Notes under the pieces: generated by a model
What the model was told of the DNA's origin: nothing
The model's input: the letters and a program-made list of their open reading frames with translations, nothing else
Databases searched by the model: none
In this document: positions 31,048 to 38,679 of the stretch, piece after piece
Layout of the letters: the number at the start of each line of letters is the position of its first letter
How positions within the stretch are numbered: the first letter of the stretch is position 1
Position numbers and translations under genes: made by a program
Virus record (IMG/VR): IMGVR_UViG_3300009149_000110
Location: 1 to 38,679 of that record
From: a virus
Direction: 5' to 3' (one strand)
DNA: 38,679 nt

Positions 31048-32313
31048 TTAATCTTTAGAGTTGAATTTTTTCTTTAATTTATCAATCTCTGTGGATTTTT
31101 CTTTTAGCTTATCTACCATTTCTAAATCATCAGCAAATGTTAGATAAATTTTTCGATCATCCCTAATAATACTAATAACAATCACATCCACTTTTTCACC
31201 TGATTTAAGGCTTTTGTTATTCTTATTTATATAAGTTGTTTGAATTAAACCATTAGTTTCATAATCTAAAGCGATTAATGCACCAAATGGTTTCACTGTG
31301 ATTATTTTCCCAGACAACTTATCACCAACTCTTACAGTATCCCAAAGACTTTCTTCTAATGTTTGGGTTAATATTATTTGGTTCCCACCTTTAATAATAT
31401 CCTTAACATAAAAGTCTATCTCTGTTCCTGGTTTAATTTCATCTAGCTTATCCCTAAAAACTTCATTGATATTTGCTTTATGAATCATACCAGTAAGACA
31501 CTCTTCAAATTGTACAAAAACACCAAAATCTCTAGTACCAGTAACAAAACCAGTGTAAACTTTGTCTTTTGGATGTGTACTTAACGCTTTAACCTTTTCA
31601 GGAATAAGTGTTTTCAGATATCGCTTTCTACTTACAACATATATCCCTTTGTCTTGTTGAAGTGTTTCTAACATAACATTTATGTTTTTTCCTAGAAGGA
31701 TTTCAGGATTATACAACTTGTTAACATCTGCTAAAGTGTTCGGCATAAACGCATCAATTAAAATGCTATCTAAATCAATACTTAACATATAACCTGCTGG
31801 TATAATTTCCCTTACAAGTGCATTAATAGGAACTTTGTTTTCAAAGAATTCTTTCATCTTAGTATCTACCTTTCTTCTAACAAGATCAGATATTGATCCT
31901 TTTATCATAAAGGGTTGTTCAGATACCGCATTAATCAATACATCCATTACTTGACCTACGACTAATTGCTTACAAATTCTTTCTTCTGAACCTTTCCTAT
32001 CAATAATAACATTGTCTTTATTATTAATATCCAATGTTACATCTTTTTCGGTAATTTTAATTACCTTCCCTTCTATAGTCGCACCTACTTCGACCTGGGT
32101 TAAATTGTCCAAACCCTCATAGAGTCCGAACTTTCTTAGAGTATCAAAATCAAATCGACCTATTGGGGCTTCTATTTCTTCGGCAATATCCCTATGTTTA
32201 GGTACATAATTGTCGTTTTTTAATAAATCCCAATTAAAATTCACATCTCCGCAATTTTCGGGTGAATTAATTTCAATTTTAGCTCTTCTACTCTCCTTCG
32301 TTTTTACAGTCAT
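31048..32313 (-). CDS. Multi-domain S1 RNA-binding protein (ribosomal protein S1-like)
   Basis: This 421-residue protein contains at least three clear S1 domains: VGATIEGKVIKITEKDVTL (about 75 on), DKVYTGFVTGTRDFGVFVQF (about 250 on) and VGDKLSGKIITVKPFGALI (about 327 on). A degenerate one lies at about 160-230. A charged helical tail ends it. Ribosomal S1 brings mRNAs without strong Shine-Dalgarno sites to the 30S subunit, and the order of domains is like a shortened S1. In Bacteroidota such mRNAs are the rule, and the leaders here are A-rich. A phage copy could bias ribosomes to phage messages. Another RNA role (degradosome, protection) is possible. Confidence 0.88.
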   Translation of the reverse strand: MTVKTKESRRAKIEINSPENCGDVNFNWDLLKNDNYVPKHRDIAEEIEAPIGRFDFDTLRKFGLYEGLDNLTQVEVGATIEGKVIKITEKDVTLDINNKDNVIIDRKGSEERICKQLVVGQVMDVLINAVSEQPFMIKGSISDLVRRKVDTKMKEFFENKVPINALVREIIPAGYMLSIDLDSILIDAFMPNTLADVNKLYNPEILLGKNINVMLETLQQDKGIYVVSRKRYLKTLIPEKVKALSTHPKDKVYTGFVTGTRDFGVFVQFEECLTGMIHKANINEVFRDKLDEIKPGTEIDFYVKDIIKGGNQIILTQTLEESLWDTVRVGDKLSGKIITVKPFGALIALDYETNGLIQTTYINKNNKSLKSGEKVDVIVISIIRDDRKIYLTFADDLEMVDKLKEKSTEIDKLKKKFNSKD

Positions 32314-32358
32314 AATTTTTTGTTTTTATAAGTTAATATTAAAAAAAATATACAAAAC

Positions 32359-32398
32359 ATTTGTCAGTTTAATTTTTATTTCGTATATTTGTCAGTTT
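32359..32398. repeat. Two 12-bp direct repeats upstream of the S1-domain gene
   Basis: ATTTGTCAGTTT occurs at 32359-32370 and 32387-32398, 28 bp apart (start to start). They overlap the plus-strand promoter and lie 46-85 bases upstream of the S1 gene start, so they could be operator sites. Confidence 0.5.
32361..32391 (+). promoter_or_regulatory. Bacteroidota-type promoter pointing against both flanking genes
   Basis: TTG at 32361-32363, a 20-bp spacer and TATATTTG at 32384-32391 on the plus strand. Both neighbours are on the minus strand and no plus-strand gene follows, so the transcript would be antisense to the gene ending at 32459. Confidence 0.5.
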
Positions 32399-32458
32399 GT
32401 TAAATTTATAGGATTGATAAATTGAAAAGTTTGAAATTATTTTGAAAATATTTTAAAA

Positions 32459-33130
32459 TTATTTATCATTTATTCTATCTTCACTTTCCTTCTTTCTTAT
32501 AATCATCTCTGCTTCAAGTCCTGAGACATCCCTTGGATCATTTGTTTGTGGTAAATCAAAAATTGATTCTTCTTTTAATTCTTCTCTATCTATTGACCAA
32601 AGTATATCTATATAGTTATATGTTAATGTTAATGAAAAAGTTTGTTCTGCAAAATCAGTTTGATAATATGCTAATCTTAATTCCGATAATGCTGATACAA
32701 TAACATCTTTTAATAGGATAACATAGATAATATCACCATCTTTATCTAATATCTTTATATCTAAAGTTGGTAAATAGTTTGGGTTATCTTGTAAATAAAA
32801 TCTATTACATATTTCTAATAATAAAAAATAGTTTAAATGTGAATCAACAGAACGATATGTAATATCTATCTGACCCTGGAATTTATCAGCAACGTTTCCA
32901 GCTTCTCTCCATTGAATCTTTTTACCGTGATATTTTGTTTGTGATACAGTTTCATATGCTATACTAGGAAACACCATATCTTTAATAGTACTATTGAGAT
33001 AATCCATAACATCATTATATTGCACAAAATTTTTATCCATAAGTATTTGAAATTTTTCTTCAATATCTTTGGTAATATAAGCTTGTGGTAAATGAAATAC
33101 AAACTGATTATTTTGTGAATTAATTCTCAT
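32459..33130 (-). CDS. Probable virion protein, possibly tail tube
   Basis: The 223-residue protein is beta-rich and lacks a signal. It contains LNYFLLLEICNRFY (about 95-108), LDIKILDKDGDIIYVILLKD and TFSLTLTYNYIDILW (about 165-180). Alternating strands ending in a long strand with the pattern T-F-x-L-T-x-x-Y-x-Y resemble phage tail-tube proteins (T4 gp19 type). The similarity is structural impression only. It follows the 767-residue structural gene on the same strand after 16 bases, in keeping with a late virion operon. Confidence 0.6.
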   Translation of the reverse strand: MRINSQNNQFVFHLPQAYITKDIEEKFQILMDKNFVQYNDVMDYLNSTIKDMVFPSIAYETVSQTKYHGKKIQWREAGNVADKFQGQIDITYRSVDSHLNYFLLLEICNRFYLQDNPNYLPTLDIKILDKDGDIIYVILLKDVIVSALSELRLAYYQTDFAEQTFSLTLTYNYIDILWSIDREELKEESIFDLPQTNDPRDVSGLEAEMIIRKKESEDRINDK

Positions 33131-33146
33131 TATTTATTATTAAATT

Positions 33147-35450
33147 TTATCTTGTATTTCTTCTATCATCATATTGTTTTGCTTCTCTTGATGCCGATGT
33201 TCTTGAAAATGTATTATCAAAATCTTGTTTTAATACCTTATTACTAACAACTCTTTCTAATACAACATTAGGTGAAGGTGGGGTATAAGGTTTAACGGGT
33301 GTAGTATCTTTTACTTCTGCTGTTCTATAAACCCTTTTAGATTTATTTTCAGTTTGAGTTAATGAACTTAATTTTTTAACTTCTTTAGGTGCTTGACCTG
33401 CAGTTAATTTCATATCAAATACTTGTTCAACATAATCTAATTTTTTAATTTCTTGTACTTTTGTTGCATATACTCTTTCTAAGTAATACATATTAGCATA
33501 TTTTATCTTGGGTGTAATACCTTCAGTATCAAGATATGCATCTAATTTATCCATATTTGTTTGGAATCTCACATATATTATTACATTAAAATAATTTTTA
33601 TCTGATGCAGTATTTTCAGAATATGCATCCATATTACTTTGGTTAAAAGCATTATTCTGTTGTACCACCTTTTCCATTTGATATGATGGTTCATCAATAG
33701 TTTCAGTATTAACAGTTTCTTGATCCGTTACGGATTCTGATTTTGATGTAGCTGTTGTTACACCAGATGTATTTACAGTACCCGTTGATGGGTTTGATAC
33801 AACTTCATTAACAAATGTTAAATCTTCATAAAATACATATTTACCTGAATATAATTGTGTATTTGAACTATCAGCATTAACAATTAAATAAAAATTATCA
33901 TAACCTTTATCATACATTTTTCTAATTGTTATATAATCTTGTTCTTCGATTTTAAAATAAATATTCCCAATTTCAAATGCATTATCCGCTTCATAATATA
34001 TTTCTTTTTCTACTTTTTCTGTATCTGATTTAAATGTTAGTAATATTTTCGAATTATTATTTAATTCAGTTAAATTATATGGCATTGGTTCACCTTTAGA
34101 ATTAATATCTTGTGACACATGGAAATTAATGATAGTATCAAATGATGTTATAACAATTTCTAATAACCCATTAGGTACATAATCATTTGTTCCTGGTGAA
34201 GCATTACTACTTTTAGTAAGTATCCTATATTTATCAATCATTACTGGATATGGAATTTTTACTAAATCAAGTGTATTATCAACACCAGCACCACCATTGT
34301 TCATTATATTTTTAAATTTAACATTGAAAATTTCAGAATTAACAACACCTGTTTCCATATTCAATCTTGTTAAAGTTCTACCATATTTATTTATACTATT
34401 AGTAATACCTACTGAACCATACTTTGATGTATAACTACCATCTACTCTATTTACAATTCTCATTTCAACATCAATTGCTGCTGTCGTATTAGAAAATTGT
34501 ATAATCGGTCTATATAGTATTTTTTGTGAAAAATTTTCAGCTACTTCATATGTTTGATTTGTTGTTAATATATTTTCTTCATATAATTGAACTACATATT
34601 CTAATTCTATTGAATTACCTTTAACACCTTCGTTATAAGCAAATTCGTCCATATTTTCACTAGAACCCATATATGTACCATATATTTCAAAATAATCACC
34701 TTGTGTTGATTCTTTAACTACTACACCAACTTCATTATATTCTGGTGATTGTGGTAAAGAAAAAGATGCTAAATCACTCATATAATAATAATCAACATTA
34801 AGAACACTTTCAGTTGATGATATAAACCCAAAATCAACAAATATAGGACTATTTGTACCTAAACCTTCACCATATGTTAAACTACTATTCATAGTATTCG
34901 GTGATGGTTCGTTTAATATATTAGTAATAATTCTTTGATTAGATACATCAAATAATGAAGGTATATCTATTTCAATAGACCTTACCCAATATTTACTATC
35001 AAATAAAAATGGTCTTGGTAAATCAAATATGTTTATAGCATTTGTATTATTCTTAGTATAGAAAAAATTCGTAAATGAATATTTTTTATTATTATCATAA
35101 CCATGTGCATATACATTTATATAAAAACCTAAATAATCTTCATAAAAATCAAAACCACTCGGAAAATACAATTTAATAGTATCATAAAGAATAGGTGCTG
35201 ATGAATAAGATTGTAATCTTAAATAATTGAAATTAGTAGTGTTTACTACAGAATATTTATCTAATACACTATCAATTAAGAATAAACTATTTTCTTCGGT
35301 ATTCAATCCGGTCATAGCTTGATAACTTTTAGATGATTCTTTTAAGTTTGTTAAAACTTTATAATCACCTGCTTGATAATTCGTGTCATCATATACATAT
35401 TCTAATAATACATCTGTGTTTATCTTAATTCTTTTCGAAAAAGTTGACAT
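33147..35450 (-). CDS. Large probable virion structural protein
   Basis: This 767-residue protein has no signal peptide and starts MSTFSKRIKINTDVLLEYVYD. Residues 1-560 are beta-rich with many Asn, Tyr and Thr, as in baseplate or tail proteins. A Ser/Thr/Gly linker (about 560-610) follows. About 620-690 is a compact alpha/beta unit (FNVIIYVRFQTNMDKLDAYL, then YVEQVFDMKLTAG) that recalls the inhibitor-I9/subtilisin-propeptide fold. The tail is basic and disordered. The combination suggests a virion protein with a small assembly or binding domain. No family is certain. It heads a two-gene minus-strand unit. Confidence 0.65.
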   Translation of the reverse strand: MSTFSKRIKINTDVLLEYVYDDTNYQAGDYKVLTNLKESSKSYQAMTGLNTEENSLFLIDSVLDKYSVVNTTNFNYLRLQSYSSAPILYDTIKLYFPSGFDFYEDYLGFYINVYAHGYDNNKKYSFTNFFYTKNNTNAINIFDLPRPFLFDSKYWVRSIEIDIPSLFDVSNQRIITNILNEPSPNTMNSSLTYGEGLGTNSPIFVDFGFISSTESVLNVDYYYMSDLASFSLPQSPEYNEVGVVVKESTQGDYFEIYGTYMGSSENMDEFAYNEGVKGNSIELEYVVQLYEENILTTNQTYEVAENFSQKILYRPIIQFSNTTAAIDVEMRIVNRVDGSYTSKYGSVGITNSINKYGRTLTRLNMETGVVNSEIFNVKFKNIMNNGGAGVDNTLDLVKIPYPVMIDKYRILTKSSNASPGTNDYVPNGLLEIVITSFDTIINFHVSQDINSKGEPMPYNLTELNNNSKILLTFKSDTEKVEKEIYYEADNAFEIGNIYFKIEEQDYITIRKMYDKGYDNFYLIVNADSSNTQLYSGKYVFYEDLTFVNEVVSNPSTGTVNTSGVTTATSKSESVTDQETVNTETIDEPSYQMEKVVQQNNAFNQSNMDAYSENTASDKNYFNVIIYVRFQTNMDKLDAYLDTEGITPKIKYANMYYLERVYATKVQEIKKLDYVEQVFDMKLTAGQAPKEVKKLSSLTQTENKSKRVYRTAEVKDTTPVKPYTPPSPNVVLERVVSNKVLKQDFDNTFSRTSASREAKQYDDRRNTR

Positions 35451-35607
35451 TAAATAAAGATTTGATTTTTTTCTTATATATAAAATTCCCTATGGGTTAT
35501 AAATGTTTAATCTATATATTAATTTATTAATATCACTATATATTTCTTCTATGAAACCTAAACAAATAGATATATAAAGACTATAAAAATAAAACTAAAA
35601 TAATAAT

Positions 35608-36801
35608 ATGTCTAAAATAAAAGTATTAGTATTATCACTTGATAACGATGGTGTTGGTTATTACCGGATGAATGCACCATATTTAACATTAAATGATCCG
35701 GATATAGAAGTAAAGTTCTTATCAAGTAGTGATTTTACATTTAGATTTACTGAAGATGCATTAAAAGAATTTAATGTTATTGTTTATCATAAAGGTATTC
35801 CTTTTAGAGATCAAGTAAACGCTGTTAATTTCCCTAATATTGTTAAAAAATATGGAATTAAAATAATTTATGATATTGATGACCATTGGGAACTTGATCA
35901 TTCACATATAAATTATAAAAATTGGAAAAAGAATAATTCTAAAGAAGTAACATTAAATCATATTAGAAGTGCTAATTATGTTACTACAACTACTCCTATT
36001 TTTGCGGATGAAATAAGACAAGTAAATCCTAATGTTGTTGTATTAGAAAATGCAGTAAATCCTGATGAAGTACAATGGACATCAAATAAAGTGGAATCGG
36101 ATAAAGTTAGATTTATTTGGGGTGGTGGTATTTCACATAGACCAGATTTAGCATTATTAGAAGATTCATTTAATATATTTGATAAAGATTTTTTAAGTAA
36201 AACACAAATGTATATGTGTGGATTCGATTTAAGAATGAAAAATCAAAATGGTGGTATTTCAATGGATAATCCACAAAGAAGTATGTGGACTATATTTGAA
36301 AGCATATTTACAAACCGTAATAGATGGATAGGTGATGTAGATTATATGTCCTGGTTAAGAAAATATACTGATATTGAAAGAGATATTTATGGATATAATG
36401 AAGAATATAAAGATATGTTTTATCAAAGAAGATGGACTAAACCTATTTTCTTATATGGTACAATGTATAATGAAGCTGATGTAGCTCTTGCACCATTAAA
36501 ATCATTTAGATTTAATGCTGTCAAAAGTCAATTAAAAGTTATTGAAGCTGGTGTTCATCAGATGCCTGTTATTGCAAGTAATTTTGGACCATATACACTT
36601 GATGTAATTGATGGTAAAAATGGTTTCCTTATTGATGAAAATGATAAAAAAGGGTGGTATGAAAAAATGAAGTTCTTTGCTGATAATCCTAATGCTGTTA
36701 AAGAAATGGGAATGGCACTTAACGAATTAGTTTTAGAAAAATATACATTACAGGTAGTAAATAAGAAAAGAGCTGAATTTTTAAAATCAATTGTTAAATA
36801 A
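35608..36801 (+). CDS. GT-B fold glycosyltransferase (GT4-like)
   Basis: The 397-residue protein has the two-domain layout of GT4-type enzymes. The N-terminal part starts KIKVLVLSLDNDGVGYYRM and includes IIYDIDDHWELDHSH. The C-terminal part has RFIWGGGISHRPD, then ADVALAPLKSFRFNAVKSQLKVIEAGVHQMPVIAS, holding the E-A-G motif typical of nucleotide-sugar binding. It may decorate the phage particle, phage DNA or host envelope glycans; the substrate cannot be read from sequence. It lies between virion genes, and its stop overlaps a tiny downstream gene (TAATG). Confidence 0.85.
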   Translation: MSKIKVLVLSLDNDGVGYYRMNAPYLTLNDPDIEVKFLSSSDFTFRFTEDALKEFNVIVYHKGIPFRDQVNAVNFPNIVKKYGIKIIYDIDDHWELDHSHINYKNWKKNNSKEVTLNHIRSANYVTTTTPIFADEIRQVNPNVVVLENAVNPDEVQWTSNKVESDKVRFIWGGGISHRPDLALLEDSFNIFDKDFLSKTQMYMCGFDLRMKNQNGGISMDNPQRSMWTIFESIFTNRNRWIGDVDYMSWLRKYTDIERDIYGYNEEYKDMFYQRRWTKPIFLYGTMYNEADVALAPLKSFRFNAVKSQLKVIEAGVHQMPVIASNFGPYTLDVIDGKNGFLIDENDKKGWYEKMKFFADNPNAVKEMGMALNELVLEKYTLQVVNKKRAEFLKSIVK

Positions 36802-36968
36802 TGAAACCACTATTACCATTTTCTAAAAAAGTTAGTGGAGAATTACTTGGTGATAATATAATTGGTATGAGACCTGGTGAAACCTGGGATAATGCAGTAA
36901 AAAGATTTACATTAGAACAAAGAATGAAAAAAATTATTAAAATAAAGAAGAAAAATAAAGGGAAGTGA
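36801..36968 (+). CDS. Very small basic protein coupled to the glycosyltransferase
   Basis: The 55-residue frame begins MKPLLPFSKKVSGELLGDN. It ends in a strongly basic helix (RMKKIIKIKKKNKGK). The TAATG overlap with the glycosyltransferase and the terminator that begins at its last codons support it as a real coupled gene. No known family. Confidence 0.6.
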   Translation: MKPLLPFSKKVSGELLGDNIIGMRPGETWDNAVKRFTLEQRMKKIIKIKKKNKGK

Positions 36969-36986
36969 TTAGCTTCCCTTTTTTAT
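36957..36986. terminator. Terminator between convergent genes
   Basis: AAAGGGAAG (36957-36965) pairs with CTTCCCTTT (36973-36981), followed by T-rich sequence; it overlaps the end of the small plus-strand gene. Confidence 0.8.
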
Positions 36987-36993
36987 TTGATTG

Positions 36994-38325
36994 TTATTTT
37001 TTCCCACCATTTCGTGATCCACTACTTCTACTTACTGAACCTGAACTTCTAGATGAACTACCTGAACTTCTACTTACACTTGAACTACTTCTTGAAGGTG
37101 TACTATAACTTCTACTTGAACTAGAACTTGATGGTCTACTATAACTTCTACTTGAACTAGAACTTGATGGTCTACTATATGTAGAACTTGATCTCGTAGT
37201 TGTTGAAGGTCTTGTATAAGAATTTGAACTTCTACTTGTACTTGAACTACTTGGTCTATTATAAGTTGCACTTCTACTAGGTTGTGTACTTCTTGTAACA
37301 GTTGTTGTTCTTTGTTGTGTTCTTGTAGCTTTATTATATGTTGGTTTACTACTCATTCTTGGTTTACTATAAGTAGGTGTATAAGACCTATTAGATTTTG
37401 AACCATCTTGTAATACTCTTGTATATGGTGATTTAGTTACTGTCCTATTAGCTGTACTTACATTTGACCTTGATACACTACTAGAACGAACTGTCATTGT
37501 ATTCTTTTTAGAATAAGTATTAGGTGTAACAAAACCACTTCTATATGTTTTAGTATATGGACTATTATAATATCTTCTTGAACCTAATGAACTAGATGCA
37601 TAATACCTACCATTACTTCTATAATTAGGATAGTGATTATAATAATTATAGTTTCTATAGTAAGGATAATAATTATAACTATAGTATCCATTATAATAAG
37701 GGTAATAATTATATCCATAATATCCACCATAATAATATGAATCATAATACCAAGGATCATAATGTGAATAATAATATGAGTGACCAAAATATAATCTTCT
37801 ATTTATTCTAAATTGCCATTCATAATCGTTATTATCTATGTAATAATTATTAACTACAGTTGTTTGTGCAGTTTCTTCTTGTAGAACAAAATTAATAGGA
37901 AATGTAAATTGAACATTTACTGCAACACCATTTTGCTTACCTGGTGTCCATTTTGGTGAATTCATTACAACTCTAATTGCTTCTGCATCTAAATTTGCTT
38001 GAACACTTTCTTCTACTTTAGCGTTTATTACTTCACCATTTTTATTCACAATAAAAGAAACAACCACTTTTCCTTGAATGTTGTTTTCTATTGCATATTT
38101 AGGATATATCACACTTTCTGCAATATATTGACGAAATTCTTTTGCATCTTTACCTTTAAAAGTTGGCATATCTTCTACAACCATAAAAACTTCTTCATCT
38201 TGTCCATATTGAATTCTTTCTTGTTCTATTCTATACTTCTCATAATCAGATAATTCCCTTTCTTGTGAATAAGAAAATGATATGAATAGAAAAGTACTTA
38301 ATAGTATTGCTAAAAACTTTTTCAT
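36994..38325 (-). CDS. Secreted protein with TonB C-terminal domain and Ser/Arg-rich tail
   Basis: This 443-residue protein has a Sec signal peptide (about 1-20, ending SFSYSQ). A TonB C-terminal domain covers about 55-150: FRQYIAESVIYPKYAIENNI, then GKVVVSFIVNKNGEV, then a conserved-looking WTPGKQNGVAVNVQFTFPI. A Tyr/Asn-rich region (about 165-245) and a Ser/Arg/Thr-rich repeat tail follow. Cellular TonB has its domain at the C-terminus and an N-terminal membrane anchor that contacts ExbB/ExbD. Here the anchor is replaced by a cleavable signal and the domain comes first. So it cannot drive transport in the usual way and may bind TonB boxes of outer-membrane receptors as a decoy. Attachment through the basic tail is possible. 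Confidence 0.85.
   Translation of the reverse strand: MKKFLAILLSTFLFISFSYSQERELSDYEKYRIEQERIQYGQDEEVFMVVEDMPTFKGKDAKEFRQYIAESVIYPKYAIENNIQGKVVVSFIVNKNGEVINAKVEESVQANLDAEAIRVVMNSPKWTPGKQNGVAVNVQFTFPINFVLQEETAQTTVVNNYYIDNNDYEWQFRINRRLYFGHSYYYSHYDPWYYDSYYYGGYYGYNYYPYYNGYYSYNYYPYYRNYNYYNHYPNYRSNGRYYASSSLGSRRYYNSPYTKTYRSGFVTPNTYSKKNTMTVRSSSVSRSNVSTANRTVTKSPYTRVLQDGSKSNRSYTPTYSKPRMSSKPTYNKATRTQQRTTTVTRSTQPSRSATYNRPSSSSTSRSSNSYTRPSTTTRSSSTYSRPSSSSSSRSYSRPSSSSSSRSYSTPSRSSSSVSRSSGSSSRSSGSVSRSSGSRNGGKK
37105..37176. repeat. Two exact tandem 36-bp repeats in the Ser-rich tail
   Basis: The 36-bp unit at 37105-37140 is repeated exactly at 37141-37176, coding for 12-residue units of Ser, Arg, Tyr and Pro. 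Copy number may vary by slippage without breaking the frame. Confidence 0.75.
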
Positions 38326-38373
38326 AATATTTAATTTATTTTATAATATAAGTGCAAATTTGATGCCGCAAAT

Positions 38374-38404
38374 AAAAAAAAAATCCAGTATTAAACTGGA
38401 TTTT
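38374..38404 (-). terminator. Terminator at the end of the fibre gene
   Basis: AATCCAGT (38382-38389) pairs with ACTGGATT (38395-38402). On the minus strand it is followed by a long T run; it includes the stop codon. Confidence 0.7.
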
Positions 38405-38679
38405 CTAATTCACTTATTCTTTGTTCTAATTCTGTAATTTTTGCACTTAATTGTTGAATAGATTTATGAAAATAAGGATACAATGTAGATGGCATAATTG
38501 TTAAATATGGATTATCTGGATCATCATCAGGAACTTCACCCGATTCTATAACCATATTAGGGATTAATGGTTGTACTTCTTGTGCAATCCATCCTGTTGT
38601 TTTTTCGGTTTTTTCTAAATCATCAATATAATAAAAAGACTTAACTGGTAAATTATTTAATATATCTAATGCATCTTCT
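38391..38679 (-). CDS. C-terminal S74-type intramolecular chaperone domain of a fibre protein, 5' part outside window
   Basis: The last 95 residues of a minus-strand gene are visible. They include LPVKSFYYIDD, GWIAQEVQPLIPNMV (a G-x-I-A-Q-E-V-Q core) and a final coiled coil (IQQLSAKITELEQRISELE). This is the end of a peptidase S74 (endosialidase chaperone) domain, which trimerises fibre proteins and then cuts itself off. The catalytic Ser would lie outside the window, so activity cannot be judged. It suggests that a tail fibre or similar trimeric protein is coded beyond the right edge. Confidence 0.85.
   Translation of the reverse strand, partial: EDALDILNNLPVKSFYYIDDLEKTEKTTGWIAQEVQPLIPNMVIESGEVPDDDPDNPYLTIMPSTLYPYFHKSIQQLSAKITELEQRISELENPV

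Noticed and set aside
37074-37787. Open frames in other phases of the TonB-domain gene
   Set aside because: Low-complexity Ser/Arg and Tyr/Asn codons leave shifted frames open; their Gln/Val or Ile-only products are not credible.
1-38679. CRISPR arrays, rRNA or tRNA genes, insertion sequences and att sites
   Set aside because: No regularly spaced repeats, rRNA or tRNA sequence, transposase or terminal inverted repeats were recognised by eye.

Overview
The window looks like part of a large, AT-rich, T4-related (probably jumbo) tailed phage that infects a Bacteroidota host. The phage assignment rests on a gp32-type single-stranded DNA-binding protein, a PhoH ATPase, RtcB, a homing endonuclease, probable virion proteins, an S74-type fibre chaperone domain, and many tiny overlapping genes. 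The host assignment rests on promoters of the Bacteroidota type (TTG, about 20 bp, TAnnTTTG), A-rich leaders without strong Shine-Dalgarno sites, two secreted proteins ending in a type IX secretion (T9SS) sorting domain, and a Bacteroidota-style TonB C-terminal domain protein.

Layout. 1-4900: a membrane-anchored coiled-coil protein cut by the window edge, two tandem T9SS-cargo paralogues each with its own promoter, a W-N-G repeat solenoid protein, and a lipoprotein. 4990-11780: small early-type genes around gp32, including a possible clamp-loader subunit, a stand-alone response-regulator receiver domain and zinc-ribbon miniproteins. 11790-18250: RtcB, a lipoprotein, a chain of overlapping small genes, an HD phosphodiesterase of the cyclic-nucleotide PDE type, and a possible Rossmann-fold protein. 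18230-30400: a region rich in proteins whose N-termini resemble the capsid-targeting propeptide of T4 internal proteins (T4: MKTYQEFIAE, cut after E). It also holds a CCA-adding enzyme, a LAGLIDADG endonuclease and PhoH. 30400-38679: an RNase H-like nuclease, a multi-S1-domain protein, two probable virion proteins, a glycosyltransferase, a secreted TonB-domain protein and the end of an S74-type fibre protein.

How the genes may work together. RtcB, the CCA-adding enzyme, PhoH, the RNase H-like protein and the S1 protein suggest control and repair of RNA and translation. The T9SS cargo, lipoproteins, TonB-domain protein and glycosyltransferase suggest remodelling of the host envelope. The strongest candidate for an undescribed system is the set of about nine proteins sharing an N-terminal motif of the form K-F-N-[ED]-[YF]-I-N-E-S, often followed by L-R-D-K-M. 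I infer that they are packaged in the head, trimmed by the prohead protease and injected with the DNA. Two genes carry apparent frameshifts: one at a U UUU UUA heptamer and one at an (AT)5 tract. Either could be recoding, slippage or assembly error.

Limits: every function is assigned by eye from motifs. No database search, folding or promoter scoring was run.
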